Shown here one piece after another: positions 1 to 5,915 of a stretch of 7,819 nt of DNA. The notes under the pieces are model-generated. The model made no database searches. It was not told the origin of the DNA and was given only the letters and a program-made list of their open reading frames with translations. Within the stretch, counting starts at the first letter, position 1. Each line of letters begins with the position of its first letter. The translations under genes and the position numbers were made by a program. Source of the stretch: TMED109 sp002684605 (GTDB taxonomy: Bacteria; Pseudomonadota; Alphaproteobacteria; TMED109); NCBI GenBank assembly GCA_913046335.1, contig CAJWSU010000041.1, positions 1-7,819 on the forward strand, read 5' to 3'.

Positions 1-125
1 TATATTCAGCATACGTTTTTACATTTTTAGTATTAATATTTATTGGTATAAAATCTTTTGTAGGATTTAAAAAATCTAATAAAAAAATTAGTAGTTTTAA
101 GAATAACGTAAAAAAAAATACATAG
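1..125 (+). CDS. ccmD: CcmD, haem exporter small membrane protein (3' end only)
   Basis: CcmD is a tiny inner-membrane protein that, with CcmABC, helps load haem onto CcmE and release holo-CcmE. The reading frame is open from base 3 and ends at TAG 123-125, giving 40 visible residues; the start lies before the window. The visible part begins YSAYVFTFLVLIFIG, a single membrane helix with the aromatic/Tyr pattern usual in CcmD. A short Lys-rich cytoplasmic tail follows (FKKSNKKISSFKNNVKKN). Family members are about 50-70 residues, so only the N-terminus is missing. One base separates its stop from the ATG of ccmE, which suggests translational coupling. The protein is short and weakly conserved, so the call rests on the helix-plus-basic-tail layout and on lying directly before ccmE. 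A run of nine A's (110-118) codes part of the tail. Confidence 0.8.
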   Translation, partial: YSAYVFTFLVLIFIGIKSFVGFKKSNKKISSFKNNVKKNT

Positions 126-126
126 C

Positions 127-585
127 ATGAATATAGCAAAAATAAAAAGACGTAAAAGATTATCAATATTATTTTTAGGTTTCATAGCAATCAGTATATC
201 AGGTTTTCTCATATTATCTGCTAGCCGTGATTCACTAATATTTTTTTATTCTCCTACTGACCTAGTAAATAAACAAGAGATTGTTGGCAAAATAATTAGA
301 ATAGGAGGCTTGGTTAGAGAGGATAGTATTAAATTGAAAGAGTTGTCAGAGATAGAATTTATAGTTGAGGATGGTGAAAATTATATTTTAGTAAATTATA
401 CTGGGATGTTACCTGATTTGTTTAGAGAAGGACAAGGAGTTATATGTGAAGGCAAGATTGATGAAAATTCTATTTTTATAGCTAATAAAATTTTGGCAAA
501 GCATGATGAAAATTATATGCCACCTGAAGTTGCTGAAGCACTAAAAAAAACTGGCAAGTGGAAAGGAGAAGGTGACGAAAAATGA
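127..585 (+). CDS. ccmE: CcmE, periplasmic haem chaperone
   Basis: CcmE binds haem covalently in the periplasm and carries it from the CcmABCD complex to the CcmFH(I) lyase for cytochrome c assembly. The 152-residue protein has the expected layout: a basic cytoplasmic N-terminus (KIKRRKR, residues 5-11), one membrane anchor (about 12-32), then an OB-fold beta domain (about 45-122). The haem-attachment motif HDENY sits at 126-130, with His126 as the predicted covalent ligand and Tyr130 as axial ligand by analogy with E. coli His130/Tyr134. The flexible tail MPPEVAEALKKTGKW follows and resembles alphaproteobacterial CcmE. Length is normal and no key residue is missing. There is no obvious Shine-Dalgarno before ATG 127, so it probably relies on coupling to ccmD, which ends one base earlier. 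Its TGA stop overlaps the ccmF ATG (ATGA at 582-585). Confidence 0.97.
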   Translation: MNIAKIKRRKRLSILFLGFIAISISGFLILSASRDSLIFFYSPTDLVNKQEIVGKIIRIGGLVREDSIKLKELSEIEFIVEDGENYILVNYTGMLPDLFREGQGVICEGKIDENSIFIANKILAKHDENYMPPEVAEALKKTGKWKGEGDEK

Positions 586-2534
586 TTATTGAATTGGGAC
601 ATTTTTTATTAGCTTTAGCTCTTTCATTATCTATTTTCCAATTTTTACTACCAGCAGTAGGAGTTAAATTCAATTCTTATAGTATGATGAAGTCAACTTC
701 TATTATAGCTTATATGAGCTTCATATTAGTTTTATTCTCATTTGCATCTTTAGTTTATGCATATATTACTTCTGACTTTTCTGTTTCATTAGTAGCAAAA
801 AATTCACATTCATTAAAACCTCTTCTCTATAAAGTATCCGGTGTATGGGGAAATCATGAAGGTTCTCTATTATTATGGGTACTAATATTAACATTTTATA
901 GTGCAGCTGTTGCAATATTAGGTAGGCGTCTTCCTTTAAAGTTGCTTTCACTAGTTTTGTCATGTCAAGGTTTAATAGCAGCAGCATTTATAAGCTTTAT
1001 CTTATTTACATCTAATCCATTTATTAGGATATTCTTTCCGAATGCAGAAGGTGAAGGTTTTAATCCAATATTACAGGACTTTGGTTTAGCTATACATCCT
1101 CCATTTTTATATTTAGGCTACGTAGGGTTATCAGTAACATTTTCTTTTTCGATTGCAGCTTTATTAGTGGGTAAAGTGGATACAATTTGGGTTAAATGGG
1201 TCAGACCATGGACTTTAATAGCATGGGTGTTTTTAACTATTGGAATTGCGCTAGGTTCTTGGTGGGCATATAGGGAGCTAGGATGGGGAGGTTGGTGGTT
1301 TTGGGACCCTGTAGAAAATGCTTCTTTTATGCCCTGGCTTGCTGCTACTGCATTATTACATTCTTCAATAGTTGCTGAAAAAAGAGATACTTTAAAAGCA
1401 TGGACTATTTTATTAGCAATTATAGCATTTTCTTTTTGTTTGCTAGGTACATTCATAGTGAGATCAGGAGTTCTTGTTTCTGTTCATGCATTCGCATCAG
1501 ATCCTTCAAGAGGGCTATATATTCTTTTATTACTAGTGTTCTTTACAGGAGGAGGGTTAGCTTTATTTGCTAAAAGAGCCCCATATCTAAAATCTGGCAG
1601 TCTTTTTAAGCCTTTAAGCAGGGAGGGAGCATTAGTAATTAATAATATAATTTTTGCATCTGCTGCTGCAACTGTCCTTTTAGGAACATTATACCCAATC
1701 TTTATAGATGCTGTAAATAATTCAAAAGTCTCTGTCGGGCCTCCCTATTTTGAGGCGGTCTTTATACCCTTGATGGTCCCTGCTATATTGTTATGTGCTT
1801 TTAGCCCTATGCTTTCTTGGAAAAGAGCTATAATGGATAATATTATAGAAAGAATTATTGCTGTATTTATATGTACTCTTTTTCTAGCATCTCTGATTAT
1901 TATTATATATGGAGGGTCAGCTTCAGCATTCCTAGGACTCTTTTTAGCATTCTGGCTTATATGTGGAACATTATACGAATTCTTAATAAAAGTAGGAGTT
2001 AAATCTTCTTTTAAAACTTTTATACAAAGATCATTAAATTTGCCTAGGTCTGCTTATGGTATGAGCATAGCTCATATAGGGGTTGCTATATTTATTATTG
2101 GTGCGACAGTTTCTAGTGCTTGGCGCATAGATATAGAAAAGCCAATAATATTAGGTGAAAAAATAATAGTTAAAGATATAGAATTAACTTTTAAAGGTAT
2201 TAAAAGAGTTGAAGGTCCTAATTGGAATGCAGATAGAGGTGAGTTTGAAGTCATTAAAAGTAGCGGAGCTAAATATTTATTATATCCAGAACGTAGATTT
2301 TATCCTGCATCAGAAGTAAATACAAGTGAGCCAGCGATTATGTCAGGTATATTTTCTGATTTGTATTTAGTATTAGGAGAAAGCCTTCAAGAGGAAGATA
2401 GCTTTGCATTTAGAATATATTATTCTCCTTTTATTAGTTGGATATGGTTTGGTATAATGCTTATGGCGATGGGTGGGATTTTATCTTTATCAGATAGAAA
2501 GCATAGACTAGGCTATGGTTTAAAAAAGGTCTAA
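582..2534 (+). CDS. ccmF: CcmF, cytochrome c haem lyase subunit
   Basis: CcmF is the large inner-membrane core of the System I holocytochrome c synthetase. It takes haem from holo-CcmE and, with CcmH and CcmI, ligates it to the CXXCH cysteines of apocytochromes. The 650-residue protein is full length, with many membrane helices. The WWD domain runs from about residue 226 to 252 (W227, W228, then GWGGWWFWDPVEN and FMPW). Histidines matching the four conserved ones of E. coli CcmF are at 172 (IHPPFLYLGY), 260 (LLHSS), 302 (VHAFASDP) and 498 (IAHIG). A large periplasmic loop near 512-615 carries PERRFYP (569-575), typical of the family. The start MIIELGHFLL matches the usual family N-terminus. 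A strong AAGGAGAAGG stretch at 563-572 lies ahead of ATG 582. The start overlaps the ccmE stop by four bases, so translation is probably coupled. Confidence 0.98.
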   Translation: MIIELGHFLLALALSLSIFQFLLPAVGVKFNSYSMMKSTSIIAYMSFILVLFSFASLVYAYITSDFSVSLVAKNSHSLKPLLYKVSGVWGNHEGSLLLWVLILTFYSAAVAILGRRLPLKLLSLVLSCQGLIAAAFISFILFTSNPFIRIFFPNAEGEGFNPILQDFGLAIHPPFLYLGYVGLSVTFSFSIAALLVGKVDTIWVKWVRPWTLIAWVFLTIGIALGSWWAYRELGWGGWWFWDPVENASFMPWLAATALLHSSIVAEKRDTLKAWTILLAIIAFSFCLLGTFIVRSGVLVSVHAFASDPSRGLYILLLLVFFTGGGLALFAKRAPYLKSGSLFKPLSREGALVINNIIFASAAATVLLGTLYPIFIDAVNNSKVSVGPPYFEAVFIPLMVPAILLCAFSPMLSWKRAIMDNIIERIIAVFICTLFLASLIIIIYGGSASAFLGLFLAFWLICGTLYEFLIKVGVKSSFKTFIQRSLNLPRSAYGMSIAHIGVAIFIIGATVSSAWRIDIEKPIILGEKIIVKDIELTFKGIKRVEGPNWNADRGEFEVIKSSGAKYLLYPERRFYPASEVNTSEPAIMSGIFSDLYLVLGESLQEEDSFAFRIYYSPFISWIWFGIMLMAMGGILSLSDRKHRLGYGLKKV

Positions 2535-2535
2535 A

Positions 2536-3096
2536 ATGAAAAATAAGCTAAAATATTTTTATTCATATGTGCCACTAATTATTTTTTCTATTTTAGTTCT
2601 GTTTTTTGCTAGACAATTAATCTTAAAAGAAGACCCTTCTGAATTACCATCAGTTTTATTAGATGAAAAATTTCCGAGTATGGCTTTATCAAGATTAGCA
2701 GGCTATAAGTTATTTTCTAACAAAAATTTAATGAATGCAGATAACCCGTCATTAGTTAATATTTGGTCTAGTTGGTGTGTACCATGTAAAGTTGAGCATG
2801 AGTTTTTAATGAGAATGAGAGAAGAGCATAACATTATTATATACGGAATAAATTATAAAGATAATAAAGAAGATGCATTAAAAGTATTAGATCTGAATGA
2901 TAACCCTTTTTATGCTATTGGGGTTGATCAAGATGGAATGCAATCTATCAATTTAGGTGTATATGGTGTTCCAGAAACATTTATTATAGATAGAAGTGGC
3001 AATATTAGGTATCGTCATGTAGGACCAATATTAGAATATGATATGGAAAAAATTATTTTACCTATTATTATTAAAATTAAGCAGGAAAAATTATGA
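2536..3096 (+). CDS. ccmG: CcmG/DsbE, periplasmic thiol:disulfide oxidoreductase
   Basis: CcmG is a membrane-anchored thioredoxin-like reductant that keeps the apocytochrome c CXXCH cysteines (or CcmH) reduced so that haem can be attached. The 186-residue protein has an uncleaved N-terminal anchor (about residues 9-30) and then a periplasmic thioredoxin fold. The redox motif WCVPC has active cysteines 81 and 84, followed by the acidic Glu87 usual in CcmG. The cis-proline loop is GVYGVPETFIID with Pro146. The LPSVLLDEKFPSMAL segment (37-51) corresponds to the family's N-terminal insert. The start is supported by AAGG at 2526-2529, six bases before ATG 2536, one base after the ccmF stop. The 3' end overlaps ccmH by four bases (ATGA). 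Other TlpA/ResA-like reductases share the fold, but position inside the ccm operon and the GVPE motif favour CcmG. Confidence 0.96.
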   Translation: MKNKLKYFYSYVPLIIFSILVLFFARQLILKEDPSELPSVLLDEKFPSMALSRLAGYKLFSNKNLMNADNPSLVNIWSSWCVPCKVEHEFLMRMREEHNIIIYGINYKDNKEDALKVLDLNDNPFYAIGVDQDGMQSINLGVYGVPETFIIDRSGNIRYRHVGPILEYDMEKIILPIIIKIKQEKL

Positions 3097-3545
3097 CAAG
3101 TTTAATAAAGTTTATATTTTTTTTCTTTATTATCATTAATTCTGTTTTAGCAGTGGATACTTCTGGCCCTAAAGATAAAGTAGCATATGAATTATATAAA
3201 GAGCTTCGTTGTTTAGTATGTCAAAACCAATCCTTGCTAGAATCTAATGCACCTTTAGCACTAGATTTAAAAAAAGTAGTTATGGATAAGATAGAATTAG
3301 GACAATCAAAAAGCGAAATAAAAACATTTTTAGTAGATAGATATGGAGAATTTATTTTATTAAAGCCAAAATATTCTATTCAAAACTTTTTATTATGGCT
3401 TGGACCAATATTTTTTTTATTAATAGGCTTTTTTATTACTTTTACCTTTTTAAAAAAACAATCTGTTTACAAAGAAGAACCTCTTCCTTTAACGGATGAA
3501 GAAGAAAATAGTTTGAAAAAAATACTAGATAATAATGTATTCTAA
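3093..3545 (+). CDS. ccmH: CcmH, RCxxC thiol-reductase subunit of the haem lyase
   Basis: CcmH is a periplasmic-facing oxidoreductase of the CcmF-H-I complex. Its cysteine pair reacts with apocytochrome and is reduced by CcmG. The 150-residue protein has a signal peptide (hydrophobic 4-19, likely cleavage after VLA at residue 20) and a three-helix domain carrying LRCLVCQNQS with Cys40 and Cys43. The family signatures SNAPLALDL (51-59) and VDRYGEFILLKP (81-92) follow, then one C-terminal membrane helix (about 98-120) and a charged tail. It is the short form: the TPR part fused to E. coli CcmH is a separate gene here (ccmI, next). AGGA at 3083-3086 lies six bases before ATG 3093. Start and stop overlap the neighbouring genes by four and one bases. 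Two eight-T runs (3117-3124 and 3411-3418) fall in the hydrophobic segments. Confidence 0.96.
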   Translation: MTSLIKFIFFFFIIINSVLAVDTSGPKDKVAYELYKELRCLVCQNQSLLESNAPLALDLKKVVMDKIELGQSKSEIKTFLVDRYGEFILLKPKYSIQNFLLWLGPIFFLLIGFFITFTFLKKQSVYKEEPLPLTDEEENSLKKILDNNVF

Positions 3546-4855
3546 TGAATATATTTATTTTTATCATAATTTTAATAGCATTGTTTTTTTCACTAACAAT
3601 ATTATATTTTTTAAAAAAATCCACAAAAAGTTTATCAGTAAACGAGGTAAATAATAATATTTTTAAACAACAGTTTGATGAAATTAGTAAAGACTTTAAA
3701 ATAGGAGTTATTAAGCAAGAAGAATATGAGTTATTAAAAAACGAGCTTTCTAGAAGAGTTATAAAATACTCTTTAAAAAATAATATAGAATTAGCAGGAG
3801 TTGAAAAAGTAGGAATTTATTTTTTTAAATTAATCTCCGTGCCAATAATTATTATTTCCTCAATAATTTTTTACTATTCTAATGGGCAGCCTAGTTTACC
3901 AGATTTATCATTCTCTTATAGGGAAGCAAATGGTGTGCCAGAAGTTTTTTATCAGAAAGCAATAATAAATATTGATAAGCAAATTATTAATGAAGAAAAT
4001 AATGTAGAATTATATGTTTTAAAGGCGAACACATTAAAAGCGTTAAATAAAAATGATCAAGCTTTAATTGTTTGGAAATATATTATTGATAATTTCCAAG
4101 GTGAGATAGATGCAATAACATTTTTGTCTTATGGAGAAACAATCATACAAGGCGCGATTAATAAAGACAATAAAATTATAATTTCAGATGTAGCTAAAGA
4201 AGTTTTTGAAAATGCAGCCAAATTGTCAAGTGTTGAAAACGAGGTTGGAGCGTTGGCTAGATTTTATATAGGTCTGCACGCTTATCATAACGAAAACATG
4301 TTATTAGCTAATAATATCTGGAGTTTTATTATAGAGTCGGCACCTAATGAAGCGCCATGGAAAAAGCAGCTTGAAGTACAGATTAACCAATTTTCTGATA
4401 ATAAAGTTAATACGCAAGAACAGAATATACTATCTATGGTTGAGCGTTTAGCTAAGAGGCTTAATGATTCTGATAGTCAAGATATAATTCAATGGCAAAA
4501 GTTAGGGCGATCCTATTTGGTATTAGGAAAAATAGTTGAGGCGAATAATGCTTATCAAAAGGCCTATGATCTAGATATTAGCAACATAGACTCAGCTAAA
4601 GGTTTAGCTGAGTCTATGTTGCTTAGTCAGAAGGATAATACAAATGTTAATAATAATATTATCATTTTATTTGAAAGTATTCTAAGTAAGGAAGAGAATT
4701 ATCCACTTGCACTATGGGTGATAGCAGAGCACGAAATAATATTAAATAATTACAAGAGAGCTAAAATATTATTAAATAGACTTTTAATACAGTTGTCTGA
4801 AGATTCAGAAGAATATAATTTGGTGATTAATAAGATTAAAGAAATAAATAAATAG
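3545..4855 (+). CDS. ccmI: CcmI, TPR apocytochrome c chaperone
   Basis: CcmI (CycH) binds the C-terminal helix of apocytochromes and delivers them to CcmF-CcmH. The 436-residue protein shows the standard plan. A first membrane helix (about 2-23) precedes a cytoplasmic loop with the family pattern FKQQFDEISKDFKIGVIKQEEYELLKNELSRR split across about 40-71 (QL-E-D-G-I-E-Y-L-E-RR positions). A second membrane helix lies at about 95-112. A long periplasmic alpha-helical TPR domain runs from about 135 to the end. The clearest TPR unit is WQKLGRSYLVLGKIVEANNAY (317-337) and the residues after it. ATG 3545 overlaps the ccmH stop by one base and has no clear Shine-Dalgarno, so it probably depends on coupling. 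Sequence identity in this family is low, so identification rests on architecture and position. Residues 346-360 are encoded by a perfect inverted repeat (see 4580-4623), although the encoded segment still fits the TPR pattern. Confidence 0.92.
   Translation: MNIFIFIIILIALFFSLTILYFLKKSTKSLSVNEVNNNIFKQQFDEISKDFKIGVIKQEEYELLKNELSRRVIKYSLKNNIELAGVEKVGIYFFKLISVPIIIISSIIFYYSNGQPSLPDLSFSYREANGVPEVFYQKAIINIDKQIINEENNVELYVLKANTLKALNKNDQALIVWKYIIDNFQGEIDAITFLSYGETIIQGAINKDNKIIISDVAKEVFENAAKLSSVENEVGALARFYIGLHAYHNENMLLANNIWSFIIESAPNEAPWKKQLEVQINQFSDNKVNTQEQNILSMVERLAKRLNDSDSQDIIQWQKLGRSYLVLGKIVEANNAYQKAYDLDISNIDSAKGLAESMLLSQKDNTNVNNNIIILFESILSKEENYPLALWVIAEHEIILNNYKRAKILLNRLLIQLSEDSEEYNLVINKIKEINK
4580..4623. 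repeat. Perfect 21-bp inverted repeat inside ccmI
   Basis: The arms 4580-4600 (starting AGCAACATAGACTCAG) and 4603-4623 (ending CTGAGTCTATGTTGCT) are exact reverse complements with only GG at 4601-4602 between them. The next outward pair (4579/4624) mismatches. The element begins at a codon boundary, encodes SNIDSAKGLAESMLL (346-360), and pairs wobble base with wobble base. It would form a very strong mRNA hairpin. No T-run follows the right arm, so it is not an intrinsic terminator. Its function is unknown: RNase III or other processing site, translational pause, replication template-switch product and palindromic repeat family are all possible. Confidence 0.95.
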
Positions 4856-4866
4856 GACGATTTAAA

Positions 4867-5607
4867 ATGAGTATAAATATTTCAGTAGTTATTCCTATTT
4901 ATAATGAAGAAGGCAATATAATTTCTCTAATAGAAGAGCTGCTTCCAATAGTCGATCAAATAGGAGGCGGAGAAATAATTATTGTAAATGATAATTCAAA
5001 TGATAGCAGCAAAGATCTAGTTTTAAATAAGAAAGACAGCAATAAGACCAAAATCAAATTATTGAGTCATTTAAAGCAATCTGGCCAAAGTGCAGGATTA
5101 CTAACAGGTATTAAATTTGCAAGTAATAATTTAATAGTGACTTTGGATGGAGATGGTCAAAACGACCCAAAAGATATTATATCTATGATGGAAACTTGGA
5201 AGACTTCTAAAAAGAGTCAAGAATTATTAATAATTGGTCATAGGGTAGATAGGAAAGATACTCGGTCAAGGAGATATGCATCCTTGTTAGCCTTAAAAGT
5301 GCGAAAGTTCATACTAAGGGATTCAACTCCAGATAGTGGGTGTGGTATTAAAATATTTTCACGTAATTTATTTTTAAGCTTACCTTATTTTGATCATATC
5401 CATAGATTTCTACCTGCTTTGACTCGAAGGCAAGGAGGGGAAGTTATATCTCATGCCGTTAGTCATAGAAATAGGTTGTCTGGTGTTTCTAAGTACAGTA
5501 ACTTGCAGAGATTCAAGGTAGGAGTAGTTGATTTATTTGGAGTTTCTTGGTTAATAAAAAGATCTTCATTTCCAGTAAAAGTTATTGTTGAGAATAAAGA
5601 AAAATAA
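4867..5607 (+). CDS. Polyprenyl-phosphate glycosyltransferase, GT2 (DPM1/ArnC-like)
   Basis: This is a family 2 glycosyltransferase of the dolichol-phosphate-mannose-synthase/ArnC group. Such enzymes transfer a sugar from a nucleotide sugar to a polyprenyl phosphate at the cytoplasmic face. The 246-residue protein has the GT-A elements in order: VVIPIYNEEGNI (7-18), IIIVNDNSNDSS (37-48), the metal/nucleotide-binding LDGDGQNDP (93-101), GHRVDRKD (124-131), DSGCGIK (156-162) and HRNRLSGVSKYS (200-211). Unlike many ArnC/GtrB proteins it has no C-terminal membrane helices, so it is probably soluble or peripheral. TAGGA at 4853-4857, overlapping the ccmI stop, supplies the ribosome site about nine bases before ATG 4867. 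Together with the next two genes it looks like a lipid-carrier glycosylation pathway. The sugar is not predictable, and a specific name such as arnC or rgtE would be unsupported. Confidence 0.93.
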   Translation: MSINISVVIPIYNEEGNIISLIEELLPIVDQIGGGEIIIVNDNSNDSSKDLVLNKKDSNKTKIKLLSHLKQSGQSAGLLTGIKFASNNLIVTLDGDGQNDPKDIISMMETWKTSKKSQELLIIGHRVDRKDTRSRRYASLLALKVRKFILRDSTPDSGCGIKIFSRNLFLSLPYFDHIHRFLPALTRRQGGEVISHAVSHRNRLSGVSKYSNLQRFKVGVVDLFGVSWLIKRSSFPVKVIVENKEK

Positions 5608-5621
5608 TAGGGAGTAGAGAT

Positions 5622-5909
5622 ATGAATGAATGTTTACAATTAAGCGTAATGTGGGTGATTATAGGTTTTATAGGACAAGGTTTATTCTCTGCTAGGTTTA
5701 TTTTTCAATGGATAGTTTCAGAAAGAAAAAAACAAAGTATTATACCTGTTGGTTTCTGGTATTTTTCTCTATTAGGTGGGGTCACACTTTTTGCCTATGC
5801 TATACATAAAGCAGATCCTGTTTTTATAGTGGGACAAGGCGCAGGGTTATTAGTCTACTCTAGGAATTTATATTTAATAAGAAAGAGAGCTAAAACTGAT
5901 AAGTCATAA
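5622..5909 (+). CDS. LAB_N-domain small membrane protein (lipid A biosynthesis N-terminal domain)
   Basis: This 95-residue protein consists almost entirely of the LAB_N domain, named for its occurrence near lipid A biosynthesis enzymes and of unproven biochemical role. Three membrane helices are visible at about 9-31, 44-62 and 66-85. Conserved motifs appear in order: IGFIGQGLFSARFIFQW (14-30), SIIPVGFWYFSLLGG (39-53), DPVFIVGQ (65-72) and YSRNL (79-83). A basic tail follows. GGGAG at 5610-5614 is a good ribosome site seven bases before ATG 5622. It sits between a carrier-charging GT2 and a carrier-using GT39, the place held in other systems by small membrane proteins such as ArnE/ArnF or GtrA. 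From that I infer a role in flipping or positioning the lipid-linked sugar. Identification of the domain is firm; the function is inference. Confidence 0.92.
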   Translation: MNECLQLSVMWVIIGFIGQGLFSARFIFQWIVSERKKQSIIPVGFWYFSLLGGVTLFAYAIHKADPVFIVGQGAGLLVYSRNLYLIRKRAKTDKS

Positions 5910-5915
5910 TAAGTT

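Noticed and set aside
482..673. Open frame of 63 codons on the minus strand across the ccmE/ccmF junction
   Set aside because: It lies antisense to two firmly identified genes, and its translation resembles no family I know.
766..987. Open frame of 73 codons on the minus strand within ccmF
   Set aside because: Shadow of the ccmF coding frame, with no recognisable domain.
1118..1456. Open frame of 112 codons on the minus strand opposite the CcmF WWD region
   Set aside because: It is the longest antisense frame, but it covers the most conserved part of CcmF and its translation has no domain pattern. It is explained by codon constraints of the sense gene.
1547..1556. Shine-Dalgarno-like AGGAGGAGGG inside ccmF
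   Set aside because: It encodes a run of glycines (TGGGLA) in a membrane helix, and no internal start follows.
2072..2254. Open frame of 60 codons on the minus strand in the 3' half of ccmF
   Set aside because: Antisense shadow with no supporting motif.
3442..3624. Open frame of 60 codons on the minus strand across the ccmH/ccmI junction
   Set aside because: AT-rich antisense frame with no recognisable protein features beyond composition.
4634..4663. Second inverted repeat near the ccmI palindrome (GATAATA ... TATTATC)
   Set aside because: The arms are only seven AT-rich bases with a long spacer, which is expected by chance here.
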